A stretch of DNA of 64,000 nt from NCBI RefSeq assembly GCF_019166065.1, contig NZ_JAHTBN010000017.1:1-64000 (forward strand), in the 5' to 3' direction. The notes beneath the pieces are model-generated. The model saw only the letters and a program-made list of their open reading frames with translations. It had not been told where the DNA came from and made no database searches. Of this stretch, positions 7,427 through 16,299 are shown piece by piece. Both the position numbers and the translations under genes were made by a program. The number at the start of each line of letters is the position of its first letter. Within the stretch, counting starts at the first letter, position 1. Origin of the DNA: Candidimonas humi. GTDB lineage: Bacteria; Pseudomonadota; Gammaproteobacteria; Burkholderiales; Burkholderiaceae_B.

Positions 7427-8974
7427 ATGCGCATCGCAGCCCTCGACCTATCCGGCAACACTCCCCTGGCGGCCGGCAGCGGCAACGCCGCGGTCGTGGC
7501 GCAGGTCGACGACGAGCGCTGGCTGGAAATAGCACGCGTAGCCCGCGCCGCGGACGACCGCCTGCTGTCGCTATGGGGCGCCGAATCGGCCGAGGGCGCA
7601 TGCACGATACATGCCGCCTACGCCATGGAAGACGGGTTGCTCTGGCTGCAGTTGCCTACGGCCCGCGAGACCGGCTATCCCGATTTGTCGGCCGTATTTC
7701 CCTGCGCGGCGCGCATGCAGCGCGCCGTCGCCGACCTGCTGGGCCTGCCGGCCGCCGGCGCGGCCGACACGCGGCCGTGGTTGAATCACGGCGGCTGGCC
7801 CGCGCACTACCATCCGCTGGGCCGGGCCGCGAGCGGCACCGAGCGCTTCGGCCGCGGCACGGGCGATTACCCCTTCGTGCGCGTGGCTGGTGAAGGCGTG
7901 CACGAGGTCGCCGTGGGGCCGATACACGCGGGCATCATCGAGCCCGGCCATTTCCGTTTTTCGGTCGTCGGCGAGAAGGTCTTGCGCCTGGAAAAGCGGC
8001 TGGGCTATGCGCACCGCGGCATCGAAAAGCTCTACGCCGGCATGCCGCTGCAGCAAGGCCAGCGCCTGGCCGGCCGCAGCGCCGGCGACAGCACCGTGGC
8101 CTACACCTGGGCCTATTGCATGGCCGCCGAGCAGGCGCTCGGCGTGACAGTGCCGCCCCGGGCGCTATGGCTGCGCGCGCTGCTGCTGGAGCGCGAGCGC
8201 GTGGCCAACCATCTCGGAGACCTGGGCGCCCTGGGCAACGACGCAGGCCTGGGCTACGGGCTGGCACGCTTCTCGCGCCTGAAGGAAGACTGGCTGCGCC
8301 TGCACGACCGGATATTCGGCCACCGCTACCTGATGGACCTGGTAGTGGCCGGCGGCGTGGCTGCCGATATCAACGGCGAGCATGCCGGCGCGCTACGCGA
8401 ACAATGCAGGCGGATCGTCAAGCAGGTGCGCGAGCTGCACAAGCTGTATGACGAACATCCCGGCCTGCAGGATCGCTACGGCGGCACGGGCATACTGACG
8501 CCCGAGGTCGCGGCGTACTTCAGCGTCTGCGGCCTGGCTGCCCGGGCCTGCGGCCGGCCCGTCGACATCCGCATCGACCACCCCTGCCCGCCCTACCGCG
8601 ACCTGGCCGTGCCGGCCGTAACCGATACGCGCGGCGACGTGGCCGCGCGCGTCGCCGTGCGCTTTGGCGAAATCTATGCCAGCCTGGACCTGATCGTATC
8701 CATGCTGGATGCCTTGCCCGACGGCGCGCTCGCCGCCCCGCTGCCGGCCGCCGGGGCTCCCGCCCGAGGGCTCGGCTGGATAGAGGGCTGGCGCGGCGAC
8801 GTGCTGGTGGCGCTGCAGCTAGGCGCCGACGGGCGCATCGAGCGCTGCCACTGCCATGATCCGTCCTGGCAGAACTGGCCCGCGGTGGAACATGCGGCCA
8901 TCGGCAACATCATTGCCGACTTTCCGCTGATCAATAAATCGTTCAACCTGAATTACGCGGGGCATGATCTCTGA
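7427..8974 (+). CDS. hyfG: HyfG-like NuoC/NuoD-fusion large subunit lacking the NiFe-binding cysteines
   Basis: A 515-residue soluble protein that joins an N-terminal NuoC-like part (about residues 1-130) to a NuoD/hydrogenase-large-subunit part (about 150-515). The phrase VAVGPIHAGIIEPGHFRFSV and the ERVANHLGDLG helix are clear family marks. In true NiFe hydrogenases the site after the RGIEKL helix carries RxCxxC. Here it reads RLAGRSAGDSTVAY (around residue 216). The C-terminal DPCxxC is replaced by the ending INKSFNLNYAGHDL. Without these cysteines the subunit cannot bind the NiFe cluster in the known way. RBS GGAG precedes the ATG. The stop overlaps the hyfI start as TGATG. Confidence 0.9.
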   Translation: MRIAALDLSGNTPLAAGSGNAAVVAQVDDERWLEIARVARAADDRLLSLWGAESAEGACTIHAAYAMEDGLLWLQLPTARETGYPDLSAVFPCAARMQRAVADLLGLPAAGAADTRPWLNHGGWPAHYHPLGRAASGTERFGRGTGDYPFVRVAGEGVHEVAVGPIHAGIIEPGHFRFSVVGEKVLRLEKRLGYAHRGIEKLYAGMPLQQGQRLAGRSAGDSTVAYTWAYCMAAEQALGVTVPPRALWLRALLLERERVANHLGDLGALGNDAGLGYGLARFSRLKEDWLRLHDRIFGHRYLMDLVVAGGVAADINGEHAGALREQCRRIVKQVRELHKLYDEHPGLQDRYGGTGILTPEVAAYFSVCGLAARACGRPVDIRIDHPCPPYRDLAVPAVTDTRGDVAARVAVRFGEIYASLDLIVSMLDALPDGALAAPLPAAGAPARGLGWIEGWRGDVLVALQLGADGRIERCHCHDPSWQNWPAVEHAAIGNIIADFPLINKSFNLNYAGHDL

Positions 8975-9588
8975 TGTGGCAGATGCTGAAACAACTCGTG
9001 ACCACGGACACGCCCAGGGAGGTGCCGCACCGGCCCACCCAAGCCGATATACCTGGCGTGGCGCAGGGGCCGGCGAAGCAAATCGGCCCGGGCGCAGCGG
9101 CTCCGGCGCAGGCACCCAAGGCCGAAACCAAGTCCGAAGGCATCCGGCGCGACACGGGCCACGGCATCCGCCAGGAAATACTCGACACCCTGGGCCGCGC
9201 CCTGTGCATACGCGTGATCGACTCGGGCTCGTGCAACGGCTGCGAACTGGAGATCAACGCGCTCAGCAACCCCTACTACAACATCGAGGGCCTGGGCATA
9301 AAGCTGGTCGCCAGCCCGCGCCACGCCGACATGCTGCTGATCACCGGGCCGCTGACAGTCAATATGCGAGACGCCGTGCTGCGCGCCTACGAGGCGGCCC
9401 CGCACCCCAAGCTGGTGGTCGCCGCGGGCGCCTGCGCCTGCACAGGAAGCATGTTCAAGGACAGCTACGCAGTATGCGGCCCCTTGTCGAAACTGCTGCC
9501 GGTGGACGTGACCATACCCGGCTGCCCGCCGCGCCCGGCCGAGCTGCTGCAAGGCATATTGACGGCGCTGCAGGGCGGACGCCTGTAA
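8974..9588 (+). CDS. hyfI: HyfI/NuoB-like iron-sulfur small subunit
   Basis: A 204-residue protein of the NuoB/HyfI family, which carries the N2-type [4Fe-4S] cluster at the end of the peripheral electron path. The cluster ligands are visible: SGSCNGCELE (about residues 87 and 90), GACACTGSMF (about 150) and IPGCPPRPAE (about 181). A low-complexity Pro/Ala/Lys-rich stretch of about 60 residues (PTQADIPGVAQGPAKQIGPG) precedes the conserved core and is unusual for the family. It ends the hyf operon. No polyferredoxin subunits (HyfA or HyfH) are encoded here, so the electron input is unknown. Confidence 0.92.
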   Translation: MWQMLKQLVTTDTPREVPHRPTQADIPGVAQGPAKQIGPGAAAPAQAPKAETKSEGIRRDTGHGIRQEILDTLGRALCIRVIDSGSCNGCELEINALSNPYYNIEGLGIKLVASPRHADMLLITGPLTVNMRDAVLRAYEAAPHPKLVVAAGACACTGSMFKDSYAVCGPLSKLLPVDVTIPGCPPRPAELLQGILTALQGGRL

Positions 9589-9637
9589 GCAGGCATTTCG
9601 GAATGAGGGCCACAGCTTGCCGGCCCATAAACGCGAA

Positions 9638-9659
9638 GGCCCCGCCTTTTGGCGGGGCC
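9638..9659 (+). terminator. Strong GC hairpin after the hyf operon
   Basis: GGCCCCGCC-tttt-GGCGGGGCC is a perfect 9-bp stem 50 bp after the hyfI stop codon. A true U-run does not follow. Further short hairpins (near 9662-9678 and 9710-9726) make the whole 9589-9800 spacer highly structured. The rest of the 9589-9938 spacer shows no gene. Confidence 0.55.
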
Positions 9660-9938
9660 CTACTGCCGGTGTGGCAGTAACACCGCAGGACGCGGTGCCA
9701 GAGGAGCCGCTCCTCGGGAGCGGCTGAGCTGCCACTGTGGGGCAGTGAGGTTAAGATAACGCCAACAAGCCCGGCTCGCAACTCCGGACAAACACTAGTA
9801 TCAATGTCCTGTGCGCTTGTGAAAATTACACTGGGCTTGCACAGGGCCGGCCCGGCGGCACATCGCCACGCGAGCAGGAAAAACGTCGAAAGATAAAATT
9901 TTCCAAGCCAATTGAAAGAAGATAAGCCAATATTTCCC

Positions 9939-10121
9939 ATGAAAACATGGCTGCGCCGCGCAGCGGCGGCACTGTGCGGGCTCGCGCTTGCGGCCATGGC
10001 CTTGTCGCTGGCGGCCTGCTCCGGCCCGTCGGCCGGCGGCCCCGACTCGGCCTCGCGGTCGGGCGTGCAATTCTACGGAACCATAGATACCGGCGTCGGC
10101 TACGAGAAGACCACGAACTGA
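9939..10121 (+). CDS. Small lipoprotein ending in a porin-like first strand
   Basis: A 60-residue protein. Residues 1-25 are a lipoprotein signal (KTWLRRAAAALCGLALAAMA, then LSLAAC), with a lipobox cysteine near residue 25. After a short Ser/Gly/Pro linker the protein ends SGVQFYGTIDTGVGYEKTTN, which closely resembles the first beta strand of mature Gram-negative general porins of Betaproteobacteria (typically SSVTLYGxxDxGxxY). It then stops at TGA. The start is the ATG at 9939, since an ORF beginning at 9912 has no better signal. It may be a genuine small lipoprotein or the remnant of a porin gene fused to a lipoprotein leader. Nothing beyond the first strand follows. Confidence 0.5.
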   Translation: MKTWLRRAAAALCGLALAAMALSLAACSGPSAGGPDSASRSGVQFYGTIDTGVGYEKTTN

Positions 10122-10137
10122 GAGAACCCGGCCATGC

Positions 10138-10160
10138 CCCGCAAGCGTATCGCTCGCGGG
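10138..10160. terminator. Bidirectional hairpin between convergent genes
   Basis: CCCGC-a-AGCG-tat-CGCT-c-GCGGG forms a stem with one internal mismatch. It lies between the stop codons of the small lipoprotein (+) and livF (-). No U-run is evident on either side. Confidence 0.45.
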
Positions 10161-10180
10161 ACACAGCCAGGCCCGGACGC

Positions 10181-10885
10181 TCAGACCTTCACGCCCAGGT
10201 ATTTCTCGATCACGCTGCTTTCCTGCTGCAGTTGATCGGGAGTCCCCTCGTACACCATATGGCCGTTATTGATGATGTAGCAGCGATGGGCGAAGGACAA
10301 GGCGGCGCGCACGTTCTGCTCGACGATGACGATGGTGTGGCCATCGTCGGCCAGCTTGCGGCAGACCTGCATCAAGTCGCGCACGATCAGCGGCGCCAGG
10401 CCTTCGAAGGGCTCGTCCAGCAGGATGATGCCGGCATTGCGGATCATCGCCCGGGCGATGGCCACCATCTGCTGCTCGCCCCCCGAAAGCTGCTTGCCCC
10501 GATGGCGCCGGCGTTCGCCCAGCCGCGGGAAAGCCTCGTATACGGCGTCGATCGGCATAGGGTTCTCGGCCGACATTGCCGCCAGCAGCAGGTTCTCGTG
10601 CACCGAAATCGAACCGAAGACGCGCCGTTCCTCGGGAACCAGCTGTATGCCTCGGCGCGCCAGTTCGTGCGGCGCAAGATTCTGTACCTCGACCCCTTTG
10701 TGGCGAATGATGCCGGTCTTGGGCTTGACGACCCCCATCAAGGATTTCAGGGTCGTGCTCTTGCCCGCGCCATTGCGGCCCAACAGGGCGACCACCTCTT
10801 TTTCCTCGACGCGCATGGACACATCGAAGAGGATGTGGGAATCCCCGTAGTAACTGTTGATTTTCTCGACCTCAAGCAGACTCAT
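10181..10885 (-). CDS. livF: Branched-chain-amino-acid-type ABC transporter ATP-binding protein LivF
   Basis: A 234-residue ABC ATPase. It shows Walker A GRNGAGKSTT, signature LSGGEQQMVAIARAM and Walker B GIILLDEPFEGLAP, with the switch region VIVEQN. The phrase VEKINSYYGDSHILFDVSM at the N-terminus is typical of LivF. I chose MSLLEVEKI at 10885 rather than the upstream in-frame ATG at 10975, because the extra 30 residues have no family counterpart and would overlap livMG much further. The real overlap with livMG is 14 bp. It is the last gene of the SBP-livH-livMG-livF operon. Confidence 0.94.
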   Translation of the reverse strand: MSLLEVEKINSYYGDSHILFDVSMRVEEKEVVALLGRNGAGKSTTLKSLMGVVKPKTGIIRHKGVEVQNLAPHELARRGIQLVPEERRVFGSISVHENLLLAAMSAENPMPIDAVYEAFPRLGERRRHRGKQLSGGEQQMVAIARAMIRNAGIILLDEPFEGLAPLIVRDLMQVCRKLADDGHTIVIVEQNVRAALSFAHRCYIINNGHMVYEGTPDQLQQESSVIEKYLGVKV

Positions 10886-12713
10886 GCTCGTCCATTCCTC
10901 CGAGGTATGCTGCCTGAACTGCGGGATCGGCGCGGATTTCGTCCGGAGTGCCTTCCGCCAGCTTGCGGCCTTCATATAGTACGGTTATGCGTTCGGCCAG
11001 CTCGAACATTGCGTCCATGTCGTGCTCGACAATGACCATGCTGCGGCCCTTGCGTATCGACTTGAGCAGCGCCACCACGTGCACGCGCTCTTCGGGCCCG
11101 AGGCCAGCCAGCGGTTCGTCGAACAGCAGCACATTGGCGCCGGTGGCCAGGGCCAGCCCGATTTCCAGCCGGCGCTTCTCGCCGTAGGGCAGTTCGGACA
11201 CCAGCGCGTCGGCGCGGTGCGTGAGCCCCACCAGATCGATGGCGGCGTCGACCTGCTCGTCGAGTTCGGGCACGCGATGCAGGCCGCGCAGCATGTCGGA
11301 CTTGAAATTGCCGCGGCTGCGCGCCAGTACCGGGATGATGGTGTTCTGCCGCACCGTCAGGTGTTCGAACAACTGGTTGATCTGATAGCTCTTGCTCATG
11401 CCCATCTGGCACACGGCCGTCACGCCGATGCCGGTGATCTCGTCGCCGCGCAGGAATACCTGGCCGCGCGTGGTGGGCAGTTCGCCGGCCAGCATGCCGA
11501 AGAACGTCGACTTGCCGGCGCCGTTGGGGCCGATCACGCCGCGCATTTCGCCTTCGGACAGCGAGAAGTCGACATCGCTGACGGCGGTCAGGCCGCCGTA
11601 CTGCTTGGTGATGCCGCGCGCCTCGAGCACTGCCTTGCCCTCGCCCACCGGCTTGGCCGGCACCAGCTTCAGGTTGGCGCGGGCGTCGCCGTGCAGCTCG
11701 GGCTGTTCATCGTGGCTGCGCGACTTCTTGAACCACTGCACCCAGCCGGCGATGATCGCGCCGGCCACGCCGTGCCGGAACAAGGTGATGAGCAGCACGA
11801 ATATCACGCCCAGGATCAGCTTCCAGTAGGCGCCTATGCCGGCGATATTCTGCAGGCCCTGGTACAGGCCCAGCCAGATGCCCGCGCCCAGCAAGGGCCC
11901 CAGCAGCGTGCCGGCCCCGCCTATCACCGTTTGGATCACCAGCTGCGCCGAAGTATCCAGCGCGAAGGCGTCGGGCGGCATATAGGCCTGGAAAATGCCC
12001 AGCAGGCCGCCGGCCAGGCCGCCGTATGCCGCGGCAATGACGAAGACGCACAGCTTGTAGTGGTGGGCCGAATGGCCCAGCGCCACCGTGCGCCGGGGAT
12101 TGCCCCGGATGGCTTTGAGCACCGCGCCGAAAGGCGAGCGCACGATACGCCGCGCCACGAGGTAGCCCACGTAGAAGAACACCGCCACGAAGCAGTACAT
12201 GGGCCAGCCGCTGGATATATGCAGCGTGATGAAGCCCAGGTTGATGACCGGAGGCGGCACGCCTGCGATGCCGTTCTCGCCGCCCGTGTAGGCCTTGAAG
12301 GAAGAGTTCTCGAGGAAATAGAACATCTCGCCGAAGGCCAGGGTGCTCATGGCGAAGTAGATGCCGGTGCGGCGCAGGGTCAGGTAGCCGATGACCAGGC
12401 CGGCCACGGTGGCGACCAGGGTGCCCACCAGCAGCGCCAGCAGAATATGCGAAGTGGTGCTGGTAAGCATGTAGGCGGTGACGAAACCGCCCGTGCCGTA
12501 GAAGGCCGCCTGGCCGAAGGACAGCAGGCCGGTATAGCCGAACAGCAGGTCGAAGCCCAGGCCGAACAGGCCCCAGATCAGCACCCGTGTCAGAAGATCG
12601 GCATCTATGTGCAGGGCCGGGGCCACGAAGGGGGCCACGATCAGGCACAGGCCCACCACCATTTCGGGCACTTGCCTGCGCAGCACCCCGCCGGGACGAT
12701 TGTGCGCGCTCAT
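10872..12713 (-). CDS. livM/livG: Fused LivM permease - LivG ATPase
   Basis: A 613-residue fusion. Residues about 1-330 are a LivM-type permease with the hallmark FDLLFGYTGLLSFGQAAFYG and later GNPRRTVALGHSAHHYKL. After a linker (ARANLKLVPAKPVGEGK) residues about 355-613 are a LivG-type ATPase with VIGPNGAGKSTFF, signature LPYGEKRRLEIGLAL and Walker B NVLLFDEPLAGLGPEE. Fused LivM-LivG proteins are known in Burkholderiales. In E. coli they are separate genes. The single reading frame runs through the linker without any frameshift. It overlaps livH by 4 bp upstream and livF by 14 bp downstream, so the three genes are probably translationally coupled. Confidence 0.93.
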   Translation of the reverse strand: MSAHNRPGGVLRRQVPEMVVGLCLIVAPFVAPALHIDADLLTRVLIWGLFGLGFDLLFGYTGLLSFGQAAFYGTGGFVTAYMLTSTTSHILLALLVGTLVATVAGLVIGYLTLRRTGIYFAMSTLAFGEMFYFLENSSFKAYTGGENGIAGVPPPVINLGFITLHISSGWPMYCFVAVFFYVGYLVARRIVRSPFGAVLKAIRGNPRRTVALGHSAHHYKLCVFVIAAAYGGLAGGLLGIFQAYMPPDAFALDTSAQLVIQTVIGGAGTLLGPLLGAGIWLGLYQGLQNIAGIGAYWKLILGVIFVLLITLFRHGVAGAIIAGWVQWFKKSRSHDEQPELHGDARANLKLVPAKPVGEGKAVLEARGITKQYGGLTAVSDVDFSLSEGEMRGVIGPNGAGKSTFFGMLAGELPTTRGQVFLRGDEITGIGVTAVCQMGMSKSYQINQLFEHLTVRQNTIIPVLARSRGNFKSDMLRGLHRVPELDEQVDAAIDLVGLTHRADALVSELPYGEKRRLEIGLALATGANVLLFDEPLAGLGPEERVHVVALLKSIRKGRSMVIVEHDMDAMFELAERITVLYEGRKLAEGTPDEIRADPAVQAAYLGGMDEHESA

Positions 12714-13585
12714 TCGCGGCCCTCCTGTCCCATGATGCCTTGGGGCCGGAAGATCAGCACCAGGGCCATTGCAACGAACAGCATCACATCTGAATATGCG
12801 GGATCGAACATGGAGGTAAGGCTGAGGATTTCGCCCGCGATGATGCCGCCGATGATGGCGCCGGGAAAGGACCCGACCCCGCCGAGGACCACCACGACGA
12901 ATGAATCTACCAGCACCCGGAAGCCCATGTCGGGCGCCAGGGTGACAATGGGCGCATCGATCACGCCCGCGTATCCGGCGGCCATCGCGCCGATGCCGAA
13001 TACCAGGAGGAAGATGCGCTTGACGTTGATGCCCAGTATGTTGACCATGAGGGAATCTTCGATCCCCGCGCGCACGATCAGCCCCAGGCTAGTGCGGTAC
13101 AGCACGAGATACAGCACCACCAGGGTGCCCGCCGAAATCAGCAGCGCCTGCAGGCGGTACAGCGGATAGATCAGCGAACCTATGTGCACGATGCCCTGGC
13201 CCCAGGCGGGCGTCGGCACCGACAGGCTGACGCCGCCGAAGATGCCGCGCACGATCTCGACCAGGATGATGCCTATGCCGAACGTGACGAGGATCTGGTC
13301 TTCGGGCGGGCGGGAATAATACAAACGCACCAGGCCGCGCTCGACGACCAGTCCGATGACCAGCGCGACGAGGGCGCCCACCACGATGGCCAGCACGAAC
13401 GAATTGCTGGCGCCGTACACGACATAGCCGGCATACGCCCCCACCACGAAAAATGCCCCGTGAGCAAAATTGACTACGCCAAGCGTGCCGTAGATGATGG
13501 TCAAGCCAGTACTGATAAGCGCCAGCAACAGGCCCGCGGCGAGCCCATTGAATAGCTGCGATAAAAACAACGACATGCTTGGCAT
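12710..13585 (-). CDS. livH: Branched-chain-amino-acid-type ABC transporter permease LivH
   Basis: A 291-residue inner-membrane permease with about eight membrane helices. Typical LivH phrases are QLFNGLAAGLLLALISTGLT, IYGTLGVVNFAHGAFFVVGA and FVVVVLGGVGSFPGAIIGGI, with C-terminal ALVLIFRPQGIMGQEGRE. It forms a heterodimer with the LivM half of the downstream fusion. It is preceded by a 111-bp spacer after the binding-protein gene that contains a GC-rich hairpin, and it overlaps livMG by 4 bp. Confidence 0.94.
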   Translation of the reverse strand: MPSMSLFLSQLFNGLAAGLLLALISTGLTIIYGTLGVVNFAHGAFFVVGAYAGYVVYGASNSFVLAIVVGALVALVIGLVVERGLVRLYYSRPPEDQILVTFGIGIILVEIVRGIFGGVSLSVPTPAWGQGIVHIGSLIYPLYRLQALLISAGTLVVLYLVLYRTSLGLIVRAGIEDSLMVNILGINVKRIFLLVFGIGAMAAGYAGVIDAPIVTLAPDMGFRVLVDSFVVVVLGGVGSFPGAIIGGIIAGEILSLTSMFDPAYSDVMLFVAMALVLIFRPQGIMGQEGRE

Positions 13586-13674
13586 GCAGTTCCCCCTTCT
13601 TCCTTCTTGTATCTTGCGAGATTTCTCAGGCCGGGGCCCGGCCGTGCACGCAGGGTTGCCCCTGGGCGCACGAA

Positions 13675-13691
13675 CGGGCCCCGCGGGCCCG
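13675..13691 (-). terminator. Intra-operon GC hairpin between binding protein and livH
   Basis: CGGGCC and GGCCCG arms around a short CGC-type loop lie directly behind the binding-protein stop codon (13697). Such partial terminators usually raise expression of the first gene (the periplasmic protein) over the membrane genes. No U-run is present. Confidence 0.4.
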
Positions 13692-13696
13692 GGGCG

Positions 13697-15055
13697 TCAG
13701 GCCGGACCCATCTTGCAACCCAGCAAGCCGACCGGGGGCAGATAGTCGGCGCCATTGATGACGTCGACGATATCGAACAGATCGGCCTTGTTCTTCATGT
13801 CGGCCGGCTTCTTGCCGCGCACAATGGGGAAATTCACCACGCCCTGGTGGTCTGCGCCGCGGAACCACACATCGCCCACCGGCCCCTGGCGTTTTTCACC
13901 CTTCTCGTAGGCCTTGATGACCTCGGGCGTGTAGAAGGTTCCGGCGCGTTCGATGGCGTCGGCCCACAGCGCAGTGTTGAGGTACGCGATATAGGCGGAG
14001 TCGTGCGGCTTCTCGTTGAATTTCTTCTCGAAGGCAGCGACGAAGTCCTTGGCGATCGGGTAGCGGTCTTCCAGCGTCCACCAGAAGCCCATCGAGCCGT
14101 ACACGCCCTGCATCACCTCGGCGCCCACTTCTTCGCCCAGGAACGGGGACATATAGGGCACCACCAGCTTCATCTTGTCGAGAATGCCGAACTGCTTGGC
14201 CTGCTTGACCGAGTTGGCGGCGTCCGCGCCGTAGTCGATCACCACCAGGGTGTCGGCGCCGCTGTTGGCGATGTTGATCAGGTACGAGCTGTAGTCCTTG
14301 GCGCCCAGCGGATGGACCTGCTGGCCGACGGTCGTCCAGCCTTCCTTCTCGGTGAATTCCTTCATCGAGTCGTAGGTGGTGTGGCCGTAGGTATAGTCGG
14401 GCACCAGGTAGACCGCCTTGCGGTTCTTGCCCAGCGACTTGGCCAGCACCGGCGAGATCGCCTTGGCCGCCATGTAGGCGAAATAGCACAGGCGGAAGCC
14501 GTAGCGCTGGCAATCGACGCCGGTGGTTTCGTTCGAGCCGCTGATGGCCGCCAGGTACAGGGTTTTTTCGCGGTTGCAGACCTTTTGCAGGGCGATGGCC
14601 ACGGCGCTGCTGACGCTGCCCGAGATCATCATGGCCTTGTTTTCGTGGATGAAGCGGGTGGCCGCCTGCACCGCCGAGTTGGGCTTGGTCTCGGCGTCGA
14701 TGACGCCGACTTTCACGGTCTTGCCCAGAATGCCCTTCTTGGTCAGAGGGGAGATCTTCTTGATTTCGGCAGCGCCGGCATTGAGTTGCTCGACGGCCAG
14801 TTCATAGCCCTTGCGTTCGTCCGCGCCTTCGGCCGAATACGGGCCGGTCAGGTCGACGGTGAGACCGATGAACACAGAGTCGCCGCTGACGCCCGCGGGA
14901 TAATTACCCACGGCCGGATATTTATCGGCCGCCATGGCCACGCCCGACAGCCCCGGCAGCAGCGCGCCGCCCGCGGCGGCGCCCAACCCTACCTTGAGTA
15001 CTGTACGGCGGTCTACGCCGGCCGCTTGCTTGGTCCCCTCGTTACTGTCAGCCAT
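13697..15055 (-). CDS. ABC transporter periplasmic substrate-binding protein (LivK/amide type)
   Basis: A 452-residue receptor of the type 1 periplasmic-binding fold (Peripla_BP_6, LivK/UrtA/AmiC group). The N-terminus has a Tat-like signal (DRRTVLKVGLGAAAGGALLP) ending near AMAADKYP. The start at 15055 is supported by AAAGGAG 6 bp upstream. An ATG 27 bp further upstream has none. FIGLTVDLTGPYSAEGADERKG is the usual first strand of the fold, and SGSVSSAVAIALQ and LAAISGSNETTG follow. It is the first gene of the transporter operon. The long insertions resemble amide/urea-type receptors more than LivK, but the ligand cannot be assigned. Confidence 0.9.
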   Translation of the reverse strand: MADSNEGTKQAAGVDRRTVLKVGLGAAAGGALLPGLSGVAMAADKYPAVGNYPAGVSGDSVFIGLTVDLTGPYSAEGADERKGYELAVEQLNAGAAEIKKISPLTKKGILGKTVKVGVIDAETKPNSAVQAATRFIHENKAMMISGSVSSAVAIALQKVCNREKTLYLAAISGSNETTGVDCQRYGFRLCYFAYMAAKAISPVLAKSLGKNRKAVYLVPDYTYGHTTYDSMKEFTEKEGWTTVGQQVHPLGAKDYSSYLINIANSGADTLVVIDYGADAANSVKQAKQFGILDKMKLVVPYMSPFLGEEVGAEVMQGVYGSMGFWWTLEDRYPIAKDFVAAFEKKFNEKPHDSAYIAYLNTALWADAIERAGTFYTPEVIKAYEKGEKRQGPVGDVWFRGADHQGVVNFPIVRGKKPADMKNKADLFDIVDVINGADYLPPVGLLGCKMGPA

Positions 15056-15082
15056 CCTTTTCTCCTTTGGGTGTGAATACAC

Positions 15083-15863
15083 GATTCAATTGCTCTTGGC
15101 AGAATGCGGGCGCGAAGGCCGGCACAGGGACGGTGCCGCCCTGCCGCGCTACGCTTACGCCCGCCAGGACGGCTCGCCCGATCGGCCCGATCAGGACCGT
15201 CCATCAAGCGCATTTCCGTCCGGCGTATATGTACACAGAGCGTCTTACGTGAATCTTACATATGGTCGCAATCTCGGCGCGCCGGAAGCCCCGGCGGGCC
15301 GCCACCCCGCAAGGCGCTTGACGGGCGGGCGCTTGCCCGCACCCCGTAGGGGATTTCCCTGAAATACGGGATTGATAACGCTTCGGGCCGCATATTGCGG
15401 GCCTGCTGCGCCGCGGCACATGCGTCCAGATCCACGCCCCGCAGCGGCCGCCGCAGCCGCATATTTCAGGTAGGAAATCGAGGGCAGATCAAAGTTCAAT
15501 TTGTCACATCAAGGCGTGAAATTGTCTGCTACCCTAACCTTACTTCGCGCATGCGGCGGCACCTTGAAACAGCCCCGCCGCGGCGTGGTCCCGGGATGCG
15601 CATCAAGCCCCCCCCGCAAGCCGAATAAGCATAGAACGGATCGCCATTTAGGCAAGCCGCCATCCCAATATAAACTGGCTGGACACATCCGCCCGCATAC
15701 TTTCGAAGCGGGCAGCAATTCGCATCATGCCGCCGCCAGCGGCATCTCTCGACAGGCCCGAAACGGGCCTCAATGGACGACCCCGTGCGACGACGCAGCG
15801 GGATCTCGTCCGACCACCCGCCAAGCCGTCCCAAGACCGGCACGATACATAAGGAGAACTGCC
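15083..15863. other. Long intergenic region without a convincing gene
   Basis: About 780 bp separate the transporter operon (-) from a small plus-strand gene. Reading frames here are short, overlap on both strands and lack ribosome-binding sites. An AT-rich patch at 15226-15270 (with TGTACA and CTTACATATGG) is a plausible promoter area for the transporter operon. A second less GC-rich patch at 15490-15540 may hold the promoter of the next gene. I see no repeat, RNA or mobile element. Confidence 0.4.
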
Positions 15864-16145
15864 ATGAACGACATCGTCGATACCTTTTCGGCCCAGGCGC
15901 TGAAAATCGCGGCTCAATACGAAGGCGGCCAGGTTGCCTTCGCCGACCTGACCGGGCTCGCGGACGAATTTGCCGCGAAGCTTACCGAACAGCTCTCGGA
16001 TCTGCCGGAATCGCAACGCCCGCCCGTCACCGCAGCACTGGAAAGCCGGCTCGACGAGCGCGTCAAGGAACTGGACCCGGACAGCCGCGGCGCCCAGGCC
16101 CTGGGCGAGCTCTTGCAGTCGCTGAACCGCACGCCCATATATTGA
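15864..16145 (+). CDS. Small hypothetical protein (93 residues)
   Basis: I do not recognise this protein. The ATG at 15864 has an AAGGAG box at 15851-15856, and codon use matches its neighbours. The sequence begins MNDIVDTFSAQALKIAAQYE and is acidic and largely helical, with many Ala, Leu, Glu and Asp residues and no signal peptide or cysteines. The C-terminal half (ALESRLDERVKELDPD) could form an amphipathic helix. A perfect hairpin follows 16 bp after the stop, so it is probably a monocistronic gene. Confidence 0.65.
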   Translation: MNDIVDTFSAQALKIAAQYEGGQVAFADLTGLADEFAAKLTEQLSDLPESQRPPVTAALESRLDERVKELDPDSRGAQALGELLQSLNRTPIY

Positions 16146-16161
16146 TTGAAGCGTCGCCCTC

Positions 16162-16184
16162 GGGCGCCTGAAACCCAGGCGCCC
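16162..16184 (+). terminator. Hairpin after the 93-residue gene
   Basis: GGGCGCCTG-aaacc-CAGGCGCCC is a perfect 9-bp stem starting 16 bp after the stop codon at 16145. It is followed by GTCACCCC, not a U-run. Confidence 0.55.
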
Positions 16185-16299
16185 GTCACCCCACCGGCGC
16201 TGCGGCCGCAGCGCCTTTCTGCGCCTCGCCCTGCGCATTCCCTCTCCCCTCCTACCGCACCGTCCGCCCGCCGCGGCAAATAAGCCGGCGCCGCTCCCG

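Noticed and set aside
11022-13169. 715-residue plus-strand frame across the liv genes
   Set aside because: Antisense to well-supported livMG and livH; composition (His, Gln, Arg, Ala) is that of a shadow frame.
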